Of a DNA stretch of 26,424 nucleotides, positions 16,733 to 24,513 are shown one piece after another. Numbering within the stretch: position 1 is the first letter of the stretch; each line of letters begins with the position of its first letter. Location of the stretch: NCBI GenBank assembly GCA_964513365.1, contig CAZEMH010000006.1, positions 1 to 26,424 of the forward strand, in the 5' to 3' direction. Made by a program: the position numbers and the translations under genes. A model generated the notes under the pieces. That model did no database searches and was not told the DNA's origin. It saw nothing but the letters and a program-made list of their open reading frames with translations. Origin of the DNA: DAOVIY01 sp964513365 (GTDB lineage: Bacteria > Patescibacteriota > Minisyncoccia > UBA6257).

Positions 16733-17740
16733 TTAACGATAGGTTGTTATACTTTTTTTGTAAAGATCCAGGTTGTCTAAAATGACTCCCGTGCCTTTAG
16801 CAACAGAATAAAGAGGTTCGTCTGCAGTATAACTAGGCACACCTGTCATTTTTGTAATCAATTCATTGATATTATTTAATAATGCGCCTCCGCCAGCTAC
16901 AATCATTCCCCTTTCCATAATATCAGCAGCTAATTCTGGAGGAGTTTCTGATAAAACAGATTTTATGGCTTGAATAATTTCTTTTAAAGGACTGTCTATT
17001 GCTTCAGCAATTTCATTAGAGTTGATTACAATATTTTTAGGCAATCCTTCTGTTAAATCTAATCCTCTAATTTCTAATTCGTTTTTGTTTTTTGTGGATA
17101 AAGCTGATCCAATCTTGATTTTTATTTCTTCTGCTGTTCTTTCTCCAATCGCCAAATTGTATTTTCTCTTTATGTAATCAGCAATGGCTTCATCCATTTT
17201 ATTCCCAGCCACTCTCACAGATGACCAAGCCACAATCCCTCCTAAAGAGATTACTGCAACTTCTGTAGTTCCACCTCCAATATTTACTACCATATTGCCT
17301 CCAGCAGAATTAATTGGAATACCTGTTCCCAGGGCAGCTAAAATAGGTTCTCTTGCAACATATGCTTCTTTAGCTCCAGCTTGCCTTGCAGCACCAATAA
17401 CAGCCCTCCTTTCTGTAGATGTAATGCCTACAGGAACAGAAATTATGAGATCAGGCTTAAATAATTTCCAAGGACCTGTGACTTTGTCCATAAAATATTT
17501 TAACATTGCTGCTGTTACCTGATAATCAGCAATTACACCATCTTTTAATGGTTTGTATGTTTTAATAACCTCAGGCGTTCTCCCTAACATTTCACGAGCT
17601 TCTGCGCCTATTGCTAATATTTTATTATCATCAACAGCAATAGCCACTACTGATGGCTCATTAATCACAATACCTTTTTGGGGAATAAATACCAAAGTAT
17701 TTGCTGTTCCCAAATCTATGCCAATTTTACGGACAATCAT
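16733..17740 (-). CDS. MreB-like actin, second copy, with Asn in the phosphate-2 motif
   Basis: A second MreB/Mbl-type actin of 335 residues. Motifs: phosphate-1 GIDLGTANTLVFI (7-19), the catalytic-Glu segment AREPILAALGTG (E131), phosphate-2 MVVNIGGGTTEVAVIS (150-165), and the adenosine motif GMIVAGGGALLNNI. At residue 153 the Asp of VDIGGGTTE is Asn (codon AAT at 17282-17284), whereas the operon copy keeps Asp. In actins this Asp positions the Mg2+-bound water by the phosphates, so hydrolysis may be slowed or filament dynamics changed. This is inference, as nothing else is missing. It follows murA by 10 bases and precedes holB. Its separation from mreCD suggests a distinct role, as with Mbl/MreBH of Firmicutes. 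Confidence 0.93.
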   Translation of the reverse strand: MIVRKIGIDLGTANTLVFIPQKGIVINEPSVVAIAVDDNKILAIGAEAREMLGRTPEVIKTYKPLKDGVIADYQVTAAMLKYFMDKVTGPWKLFKPDLIISVPVGITSTERRAVIGAARQAGAKEAYVAREPILAALGTGIPINSAGGNMVVNIGGGTTEVAVISLGGIVAWSSVRVAGNKMDEAIADYIKRKYNLAIGERTAEEIKIKIGSALSTKNKNELEIRGLDLTEGLPKNIVINSNEIAEAIDSPLKEIIQAIKSVLSETPPELAADIMERGMIVAGGGALLNNINELITKMTGVPSYTADEPLYSVAKGTGVILDNLDLYKKSITTYR

Positions 17741-17750
17741 ATTACTAAAT

Positions 17751-19025
17751 TTATTGTTCTATTCTTTTTATTTCCGCGCCTAATTTTTTTAACCTTTCAT
17801 CTATTTTTTCATACCCTCTGTCAATCTGGTAAATGTTTTTAATTACTGTTTTTCCTTTAGCTAAAAGCGCTGCTATAACTAAACTAATTCCCGACCTGAT
17901 ATCCAAAGAATTAATATCCTGCGCATATAATGCAGTTGGTCCAGTAATCAAAGCTCTGTGCGGATCTGCTATAATAGCATTTGCGCCCATTTTAATCAAC
18001 TCGTCAATATATTTCAACCTGCCATCAAACATTGTATCGAATATGACACTTGTTCCATTAAGTTGTGTCGCTAAAACACCAAAAGGAGATTGCAAATCTG
18101 TGGGAATGCCAGGATATGGTTGTGTTTGAATTTTTATGCCGTTTAGATTATATGATGGAAGCATTGATATATTAAAACATAAGTTTTTTTTAGAACATAT
18201 ATTTATTTCTACTCCTGTTTCTTCTAATTTTTTAATTACTAAATCCAGATGATCTAAACGAACATTTTTAATTAAAATCTTGCTATGCAAAGCAGCTGCT
18301 AAAATCATAAATGTTCCTGCTTCAATAGGATCTGGAATAATTCTGTGCGAAACTCCAGAAAGTTTTTTCTTCCCTGTTATTTCATAAACATGAGGAGAAA
18401 TAATTTTAATCTTAGCTCCCATTTTTTTCAAAAAAACAACTAAATCTTCAACATGAGGCTCTAATGCCCCAACTTTTAATATGGTCTTTCCTGGAATTAA
18501 AGACGCCAACATTAATACATTTTCAGTAGCTGTAACGCTAAATTCTTTTAAAATAACTTCACCATTATGAATATTTGCGCCATTGTAATAATAGAATGTT
18601 GGGGTTTTTCTTACTTTTACACCTAACTGCAAAAGAGCGTCTAAATGAGCTTCAATAGAACGAACTCCGATTAAACAACCTCCTGGCTGGGCTAATTTAA
18701 ATTTCCCAAAACGATGCAATAAAGGAGGAATTAAAAGAACAGAAGCTCTTAATTTTTTCACCAAAGACTGGTCAATTTTCCTAAAATTCAGATTTTCAGG
18801 ATATATTTTTACTTTTCTCTTGCCTAACCATTCTACTTTTCCTCCTAAAGTTTGAATAATTTCCAAGAACCTTTTTACATCTTCAATTAATGGAATATTG
18901 TCAATTATAGAAGGTTCTTTTGTTAAAAGACTTGCTGCTAAAATAGGCATAGCAGCGTTTTTTGAACCCCTTACTTCTATCTCACCTTTTAATGTTTTTC
19001 CTCCTTCTATAACAAAGCACTGCAT
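17751..19025 (-). CDS. murA: UDP-N-acetylglucosamine 1-carboxyvinyltransferase
   Basis: Catalyses the first committed step of peptidoglycan synthesis, transferring enolpyruvate from PEP to UDP-GlcNAc. The two-domain EPSP-synthase-like fold is full length (424 residues). Key residues: SKNAAMPIL with K22, and the PEP-attacking Cys in QPGGCLIGVRS (C117, matching C115 of E. coli; the Cys that fosfomycin alkylates). The Pro that usually follows that Arg is Ser. The C-terminal YPGIPTDLQSPFGVLATQ and DRGYEKIDERLKKLGA segments are also typical. The gene starts 4 bases after the D-aminoacylase-like gene and is followed by mreB copy 2, placing wall precursor synthesis beside the cytoskeleton. Confidence 0.97.
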   Translation of the reverse strand: MQCFVIEGGKTLKGEIEVRGSKNAAMPILAASLLTKEPSIIDNIPLIEDVKRFLEIIQTLGGKVEWLGKRKVKIYPENLNFRKIDQSLVKKLRASVLLIPPLLHRFGKFKLAQPGGCLIGVRSIEAHLDALLQLGVKVRKTPTFYYYNGANIHNGEVILKEFSVTATENVLMLASLIPGKTILKVGALEPHVEDLVVFLKKMGAKIKIISPHVYEITGKKKLSGVSHRIIPDPIEAGTFMILAAALHSKILIKNVRLDHLDLVIKKLEETGVEINICSKKNLCFNISMLPSYNLNGIKIQTQPYPGIPTDLQSPFGVLATQLNGTSVIFDTMFDGRLKYIDELIKMGANAIIADPHRALITGPTALYAQDINSLDIRSGISLVIAALLAKGKTVIKNIYQIDRGYEKIDERLKKLGAEIKRIEQ

Positions 19026-19029
19026 AAAT

Positions 19030-20601
19030 TTAAATTTTTCTTACACTTTTTCCATATCTTTCTTCTCTTAATATCCCTTTATGATAAGCTAATCCTCCAT
19101 TAATAATCACTGTTTCTATGCCATCAGGATATTGAAAAGGATTTTTTAATGTTGAGTTATCATTAATTTTTTCAGGATTGAAAACAACAATATCAGCCCA
19201 AAAATCTTTCTTCAACAATCCCCTGTCATTTATGCCAGTTTTTTTAGCGACTTTTCCAGTAATTTTATGAATTCCTTCTTCCCAAGACAAAAGCTTTTTT
19301 TCTCTTACATAATATCCAAGAAATTTAGGAAAAGTTCCAAAAGTTTGAGGATGAACCCAAACCCCTCTCTTCCCGCTCTCTATATTACTAAATCCGCTAT
19401 TAGAAGAAACAAAAGAATATGAAGATTTTAATCCATTTTCAATATTTTTTTCCGAAAGATTTTTTGTAAAAATAACTATTCTATCCTCGCATATCTCAAT
19501 AACTTTCAATAAAGCTTCTTCTAAATTTAAATTAAAACCTTTAGCAATTTCTTCTAATGTTTTGCCAGAAAACCACCAATGTTGACCACTATCAGCTATA
19601 AGAATATCTTTGTAAAGATATTTTTTTCTTTTAAGGTCCTCGATAATCTTTTTTCTTGTAATTTCATCATTAATATTTTTTAAAAGAACTTCCCTTCCGC
19701 CTATTGCTACCCATTCTGGAAGAATTAAATAAAGAACTTTAGCGCTACTATCATAAGGAAATAAATCAAAATTGATTAATTCAATTTCTTTATTCGCTTT
19801 TTTTATCATTTTCAAAGCTTCTGCAAAATTCTCAAAATTAGGCCTGCCTTCAGTAAAAAAATGGGATATTTCTATTTGCAACTGCCCTTTTTCTACAACC
19901 TCAATTACCTCTTGAATACTAGTTAAAAAGTCTTCAGCTTGATTTCGAAGATGAAAAGATAAATATCCGCTTTTATCTTTCACTACTCTTCCTACTTCTA
20001 AAATTTCACTAATTCCAACCATTTGCTCTGAAGCATATCCCAAACCAAAAGACACGCCCAAAGCACCTTGCTTCATTCCTTGTGCAATCATTAATTTTAA
20101 TTTTTCCAATTCTTCCTTGGTTAAATTCCTAAATTCTCCATTAGTAAATTCTGACCGTAATGTTCCCCATCCTATTAAAGAAGCAAAATTAACTGCAAGC
20201 TTTTTTTTATCAAAAAAATCCAAAAAATCTTTAAATTCCCTCCAGTTTATATTCACCCGATTAAGATCAGACCATTTTCGTATAGATGATAAAGAACCAG
20301 AAATTAATGGAGCTAATGATGCCCCACTGTTTCCACATATAATAGTAGATACGCCCTGACGAATTAAATTATCTGCGCCAGGTAAAGTAAAAACATCTAA
20401 ATAATGATCAGCCTCATTATCAATATCTATAAACCCCGGACAAACAAATCTGTCTTCTGCATTAATTTCAGTTTTTGCTGTTTCATTTTTAAAATTACCA
20501 ATATCCACTATCTTTCCATTTCTAATTCCAATATCAACACTTTGAGCAGCTTGCCCGCTTCCGTCAAATACTTTTCCATTTTTGATTAAAAGGTCAAACA
20601 T
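19030..20601 (-). CDS. D-aminoacylase-like amidohydrolase, probably catalytically altered
   Basis: Homologue of N-acyl-D-amino-acid deacylases in the amidohydrolase superfamily, 523 residues. The N-terminal composite beta domain (DLLIKNGKVFDGSG) and barrel are recognisable, as is the family's C-terminal run (FGTFPKFLGYYVRE at 421-434, then GLLKKDFWADIVVFNPE). The metal site is not normal. The PGFIDxHxH motif reads PGFIDIDNE (D61, E63), the bridging Cys of GNCG is Ser (S92 in GNSGAS), and the SDG Asp is Asn (N401 in SSNSG). H217 and H247 are kept. A family member would release acyl groups from D-amino acids; here it may be inactive, or use a different metal set. It begins with ATG directly after a promoter and leads the murA unit. 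Confidence 0.85.
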   Translation of the reverse strand: MFDLLIKNGKVFDGSGQAAQSVDIGIRNGKIVDIGNFKNETAKTEINAEDRFVCPGFIDIDNEADHYLDVFTLPGADNLIRQGVSTIICGNSGASLAPLISGSLSSIRKWSDLNRVNINWREFKDFLDFFDKKKLAVNFASLIGWGTLRSEFTNGEFRNLTKEELEKLKLMIAQGMKQGALGVSFGLGYASEQMVGISEILEVGRVVKDKSGYLSFHLRNQAEDFLTSIQEVIEVVEKGQLQIEISHFFTEGRPNFENFAEALKMIKKANKEIELINFDLFPYDSSAKVLYLILPEWVAIGGREVLLKNINDEITRKKIIEDLKRKKYLYKDILIADSGQHWWFSGKTLEEIAKGFNLNLEEALLKVIEICEDRIVIFTKNLSEKNIENGLKSSYSFVSSNSGFSNIESGKRGVWVHPQTFGTFPKFLGYYVREKKLLSWEEGIHKITGKVAKKTGINDRGLLKKDFWADIVVFNPEKINDNSTLKNPFQYPDGIETVIINGGLAYHKGILREERYGKSVRKI

Positions 20602-20607
20602 AAATAT

Positions 20608-20636
20608 ATTCTACAATAAAATATCTATAAAGTCCA
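20608..20636 (-). promoter_or_regulatory. Predicted promoter for the D-aminoacylase-like/murA unit
   Basis: In the 42-base gap after folD, the minus strand has TGGACT (20631-20636, 4 of 6 to TTGACA), 17 bases, then TAGAAT (20608-20613, 5 of 6 to TATAAT). The ATG lies 6 bases after the -10 box, so transcription would start at or beside the start codon and yield a leaderless message. Confidence 0.5.
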
Positions 20637-20643
20637 TCTGGTA

Positions 20644-21468
20644 TTAATCCTGATTTTTTACCAGTTCCAGAAGGTTTTTAAATAAAAAAGCCACGCATAA
20701 AGGACCTATGCCCCCTGGAACAGGAGTAATAAGCCCTGCTTTATCTTTTACTGAATCATCACAATCTCCTTTTAATTTGCCGTCTTCGGAAACAACTGCA
20801 GCATCAAAAATAATAACTCCTTTTTTTATTAAATCACCAGTTATTAAACCATGTTTTCCAGCGCTGGAAACAATAATATCAGCATTGTTTATAAATTTTT
20901 CTAAATCCTTTGTTTTGCTGTTAGCAGTTATTACTGTTGCCCTTTGGTTAATAAACCATAAACTAGCTGGTTTTCCTACTAAACGCCCACGCCCAATAAT
21001 TAAAACATTTTTACCTTCTATGCTAATCTCATATTTTTCCAATAAAAATTTAATACTGGCAAGCACTGGTGGTAATATTTGCAAGCGATTTGCATAAAAA
21101 CTCCCTAAATTCTTTTCACATAAAACATCAGGATCTTTTTGCGGCAAAACTGCATTTAAAACAACTTGCGTATTAATTGAAGGAGGTAAGGGCAATTGCA
21201 CTATTACTCCTCGGTTATAAGTAACACGGCAAATTTCCCCTACTTTTTTTCTTAATTCTTTTGTTTTTATAGAATCAGCATATTGATATACCCGTGTGTC
21301 AATCCCTATTTCCTTTGCTACTTTTTCTTTTTGCTTTATATATGAAAAAGAAGCAGAATTATCTCCCACCATAACTACTGCCAAACGGATTTTCTTAGTA
21401 ATCTTTTTCCGTTCTTTTTTTAATTCCTCAATTATTTCTTGGGCTAATTTTTTACCATCAATAACCAT
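20644..21468 (-). CDS. folD: Bifunctional methylene-tetrahydrofolate dehydrogenase/cyclohydrolase FolD
   Basis: Interconverts 5,10-methylene-THF and 10-formyl-THF, supplying one-carbon units for purines and formyl-Met-tRNA. Catalytic residues are present: Y43 and K47 in SYIKQKEK, Q91 in VQLPLP, and D114 in KDPDVL. The dinucleotide site reads GRGRLVGKP (159-167), where GRS is usual (S to G161), and the KDVDGF motif is KDPDVL. The C-terminal signature PVPGGIGPLCVAFLFKN is kept, with LC where MT is common. Length 274 is normal for compact FolD. The substitutions around the cofactor and folate sites may change cofactor preference (inference). It starts 5 bases after the nuclease gene, last in the pilM unit. 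Confidence 0.93.
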   Translation of the reverse strand: MVIDGKKLAQEIIEELKKERKKITKKIRLAVVMVGDNSASFSYIKQKEKVAKEIGIDTRVYQYADSIKTKELRKKVGEICRVTYNRGVIVQLPLPPSINTQVVLNAVLPQKDPDVLCEKNLGSFYANRLQILPPVLASIKFLLEKYEISIEGKNVLIIGRGRLVGKPASLWFINQRATVITANSKTKDLEKFINNADIIVSSAGKHGLITGDLIKKGVIIFDAAVVSEDGKLKGDCDDSVKDKAGLITPVPGGIGPLCVAFLFKNLLELVKNQD

Positions 21469-21473
21469 ACAAA

Positions 21474-22901
21474 TTAAAAACTTAAAGTTTCTCCTTTCTC
21501 TACAATTTTAACCTTTTTATGCATTTTTTTAAATTCTTCTGGAAATTCAGTATGAATTGGAATAACTATCTCTGGCTGAATTTTCTGTATAAATTCAGCT
21601 AATTCTTTTCCACTAATATGCCCTGAGATATGAGCTCTTTCAAATTTTCCATTGTTTAAGCCTTGCATATTAAAATGCTTAATCCAATTAACAAATCTTT
21701 CTTCTGAAATCTCCATTTCCTCATTATGGGGCTCTGTAATAGCCCTTAAATAATAGCTTTCCTTGCCTGGTTTTATATCTATTAATTCCTGGACTTGATA
21801 GAAATTTAAAACGAGCATAAAGTTTCTTTTGTTTTTCTTTACATCTTCGCTATTGCAAGTTTTATAGTTTTTTAATAAATCCCTCTCCCACTTTTTAAAA
21901 GTAATTTTTCTTTTAGCGTAAAGCACAACATTTTGTAAATCTTCTTCCTTTATGCCTTTTTCTTTTAATATTCCTTCTTTTTTTAATACAGCAATATAAT
22001 TAAAATAATTATAAGGAAGAACAATTACGCGTTTTGTTTTTTTGGCTATTTTAAGTAAAGTTTTGAAACGAATAACATCTCCAATAGAATAATCAACTAC
22101 TACCAAGCCATTTATTTTCTTAATAGTATCCAATGCTTTTTTATATACTTCTTCTTCTCTTAAAATTGACTGTTCTTTAATCCTTGTTCCTTCACAAATA
22201 AACGCTTTTATCTTGGATTTTTTAAGAAAAGAGTAAATCTTTTTCTTTTCACTTTGTTTAATTTCTGATAAACGAAAATCGCCTGAATATAAAATATTTC
22301 CTTTGGAGGTTTTTATCAAAAACATACAGGCACCTGGCACTGAATGGTCAATTTCTATAGGAATAATTTCCAAATTTTTTATGGAAAATGCTTCTTGGCT
22401 ATTAATGATTTTAAATTTTCTTCTTCTTTTCTTTCTTTTTCTTGGGTCTTCGATATCGCGTAATGATAATTCCAAAATTTCATTTTCCAAGCTTTTAGGG
22501 CGAGAAATGCGAAACGCCTTCAAAACAGCCATAGTGTTTTTACTTGTATAAACAGGAATTTGAGGATCTAAAAAAGAAATATATCCTGCATGGTCTAAAT
22601 GTCCGTGCGACAAAAGAATACCGTTAATTTTTGGTTTAGAATAATAAATTTGATTTTCTCTTTCTTTATTTAATATTTTAATCAAATCTTCGCGATAAAT
22701 GCCCTGTTTCTTTGGTAACAAGCCTAATTCCAAATAATCTTTTAGCCCATGAACAACTCGTGGATTTAAAAATTCCTCAAAATATTTTGAAGATTCATGA
22801 TAAGTTTTTCCAAAATCCAAAAAAATAGCGGTATTTTTGTTTTCTAAAAGAACTTTGTTACCGCCAATCTCTCGTATTCCACCATAAAAGGTTAATTTCA
22901 T
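21474..22901 (-). CDS. RNase J-like beta-CASP metallo-beta-lactamase nuclease
   Basis: MBL-fold hydrolase of 475 residues. Motif II is SHGHLDHAG (98-106; zinc ligands H99, H101, D103, H104), motif III is DHSVPG (H186), and motif IV is YSGDFRL (D208). The beta-CASP part ends HISGHISGKEL (424-434) and PIHTE (H450), as in RNase J. It is shorter than RNase J (about 555) and lacks the C-terminal domain. A very basic loop PRKRKKRRRKFK (153-164) could bind nucleic acid. Likely an exo- or endoribonuclease. The ATG overlaps the stop of the PilM/PilN gene by 4 bases (ATGA), so translation is coupled. A different MBL nuclease specificity cannot be excluded. Confidence 0.88.
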   Translation of the reverse strand: MKLTFYGGIREIGGNKVLLENKNTAIFLDFGKTYHESSKYFEEFLNPRVVHGLKDYLELGLLPKKQGIYREDLIKILNKERENQIYYSKPKINGILLSHGHLDHAGYISFLDPQIPVYTSKNTMAVLKAFRISRPKSLENEILELSLRDIEDPRKRKKRRRKFKIINSQEAFSIKNLEIIPIEIDHSVPGACMFLIKTSKGNILYSGDFRLSEIKQSEKKKIYSFLKKSKIKAFICEGTRIKEQSILREEEVYKKALDTIKKINGLVVVDYSIGDVIRFKTLLKIAKKTKRVIVLPYNYFNYIAVLKKEGILKEKGIKEEDLQNVVLYAKRKITFKKWERDLLKNYKTCNSEDVKKNKRNFMLVLNFYQVQELIDIKPGKESYYLRAITEPHNEEMEISEERFVNWIKHFNMQGLNNGKFERAHISGHISGKELAEFIQKIQPEIVIPIHTEFPEEFKKMHKKVKIVEKGETLSF

Positions 22902-24412
22902 ATCTTAATGCTTAAATTGAATGTTACTCCTTCTGACGTATCAATCAACGCCGAAAGCGGCAAGGAAATATCTGAAAAAATATTTGAATTATCTAATGCG
23001 TCTTTAAAATCCACAATTAAAGATTTCTTACTCGCCTCTCCTTGAATAGTAATATTATTTGCCGGCGCCGCGCTTACTAAAATTCTTTTGATATTAACTG
23101 ATGAAGAACCGGCTTCTTTAAAAATAAGCCCTAATTTTTCTCTCCAATCCACCTCATATTTCTGAATCTGAGTAAATTTAGTAATAAGATCATTAAATTC
23201 ATCGGCCTCTTTAACAAGATTTGATTCTTTTTCTCTGGTTTTAGGATCTAAAGGATTAGCTACAGCTTGATAATATTGTTCTTGAATATTGCGGAAAAAG
23301 ATATTATCTACTAATCCAAACAAAAAAACCATTACCAAACCAACAGTTATTACGACCTTGCTCCATAAAGAAATAATGCTTAAGTAATGATTTTGTTCAT
23401 AATCTTTTTCTGTGCCAACTGGCGCTAAACTTACTATAGTATCCTCATTACGGGAAATAAGTCCCCTGAGCGCAGTTCCGATTACACCAAACCAATCCCT
23501 ACTTGCTTTAGAAAAATAAGAAGGTAGTTTTATCTGTACTGGAGTAAGTTGATATTGAACCTGAATCCATTTAATTAAAGCATTTACCAATTGGGTATTA
23601 AAACCAAGAAAAACAAACTGTTCAATTATCTTTTTTCTCTTAAGAGAATAAAAATTTAATAACATTGGTATTTCAACGCCCATATGTTTTTTTAGTAAAT
23701 CTGTAGTAATTTTAGAAGGAATATCTTTTCCAAAAACCTCATGCCAGGAATCAAAATCAAAAAAGATTAATTTCCTGCCCTCAGTAATAATAAACTCGAT
23801 TCCTTCTGGCCTTAAGTCTATAATTAAAGTTGGTTTTTCTTTTTCTATAAATTCATAATTAAATCGCGCCAATGATAAAGCCAATGGCTCTACTGCAACT
23901 ACATTAAACCCAACTTCCTTTAAAATTTCTAAATAAGGATCAATTTGTTTTTTAATGCCTAAAGCGACAAATATCTCTTTATCCCCGTCTTTACCTGATA
24001 ATCCCCAATCCTCCCAATCAAAATATGATTCTTCCATTGGCAAAGGAGCTATCATTTGGGTATTAAAAACAATCGCTTCTTCAAAGCGTTCTTCATCTAA
24101 TTCAGGTAAATTAAGAATATTCACAAAAAAATTAGCTGACGGAAGAGATAAAACAATCCAAACATTCTTTTCTTTTGGCCAAAGTTTGTTTTTTAAAGAA
24201 TTTAAAAAGGATTTTAATTGTTCTGGCTTTTTTAAAATCCCCTCTTCTATAATTCCAGCTGGCAAAGTATATTTTCCTGCCTTGACAATCTTATTAATTT
24301 TTTTATCAAAACAAAAAACCCGCACCATTCTGTCTTCTATGCAAATAGCGCTTATAGTAAATTCAGGAACTAACAATTTTTGCCAATCTTTTAAATTAAA
24401 TTTCGCCTTCAT
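22898..24412 (-). CDS. PilM-PilN fusion protein (GspL-like type IV pilus assembly platform)
   Basis: 504 residues from the ATG at 24412. Residues about 13-328 are an actin-like PilM domain (LPAGIIEEGILKKPEQL, SLPSANFFVNILNLPEL, NTQMIAPLPMEESYFDW, VVAVEPLALSLARF). A transmembrane helix follows at about 349-371, then a charged coiled-coil-like stretch (374-418) and a C-terminal periplasmic-type domain (423-504) ending in an EGVTFNLSIKI strand, as PilN does. In most type IV pilus systems PilM and PilN are separate; GspL of type II secretion has this joined layout. The fusion would link cytoplasmic ATPase and membrane platform. An upstream TTG (24433) lies before the promoter's start point and is rejected. 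No pilin, PilB, PilC or PilO gene is in the window. Confidence 0.88.
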   Translation of the reverse strand: MKAKFNLKDWQKLLVPEFTISAICIEDRMVRVFCFDKKINKIVKAGKYTLPAGIIEEGILKKPEQLKSFLNSLKNKLWPKEKNVWIVLSLPSANFFVNILNLPELDEERFEEAIVFNTQMIAPLPMEESYFDWEDWGLSGKDGDKEIFVALGIKKQIDPYLEILKEVGFNVVAVEPLALSLARFNYEFIEKEKPTLIIDLRPEGIEFIITEGRKLIFFDFDSWHEVFGKDIPSKITTDLLKKHMGVEIPMLLNFYSLKRKKIIEQFVFLGFNTQLVNALIKWIQVQYQLTPVQIKLPSYFSKASRDWFGVIGTALRGLISRNEDTIVSLAPVGTEKDYEQNHYLSIISLWSKVVITVGLVMVFLFGLVDNIFFRNIQEQYYQAVANPLDPKTREKESNLVKEADEFNDLITKFTQIQKYEVDWREKLGLIFKEAGSSSVNIKRILVSAAPANNITIQGEASKKSLIVDFKDALDNSNIFSDISLPLSALIDTSEGVTFNLSIKI

Positions 24413-24419
24413 ATTTTGT

Positions 24420-24448
24420 ATTATAACACCCAAAATTCTCTAAGACAA
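24420..24448 (-). promoter_or_regulatory. Strong extended -10 promoter for the PilM/PilN-nuclease-folD unit
   Basis: The minus strand reads TTGTCT (-35, 24443-24448), a 17-base spacer, and TATAAT (-10, 24420-24425, full consensus) with the extended TGT element directly before it. Seven bases separate the -10 from the ATG at 24412, placing the predicted start at or one base before the ATG: a leaderless message. It lies just beyond the terminator of the hicBA unit. Confidence 0.7.
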
Positions 24449-24478
24449 TATAAAACAATCCGCCAATTGGCGGATTGT
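24449..24478 (-). terminator. Intrinsic terminator after hicBA (perfect 24-bp palindrome)
   Basis: ACAATCCGCC-AATT-GGCGGATTGT at 24455-24478 is a perfect inverted repeat giving a 10-bp stem with a four-base loop. On the minus strand it is followed by TTTATATTG, a short T-rich tail. It sits 36 bases after the hicA stop and just ahead of the PilM/PilN promoter, insulating the two units. The tail is shorter than ideal; on the plus strand there is no T tract. Confidence 0.7.
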
Positions 24479-24513
24479 AAATTGTTAAATTACTAATAAT
24501 TTAGTAAGATTTT

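Noticed and set aside
22898..22900. UGA recoded as glycine (SR1/Gracilibacteria code)
   Set aside because: TGA is used as the stop of the PilM/PilN gene, and no gene needs read-through of TGA to be full length.
24413..24433. TTG start seven codons before the PilM/PilN ATG
   Set aside because: The consensus TATAAT -10 box (24420-24425) lies inside this extension, so the transcript should begin after it; the ATG at 24412 is preferred.
23955..24443. 162-codon open frame on the plus strand
   Set aside because: Lies wholly antisense to the PilM/PilN-like gene, whose domains are clear; it has no recognisable protein features and no promoter. The same applies to other plus-strand frames at 20708-21097, 17184-17522 and 6366-6707.
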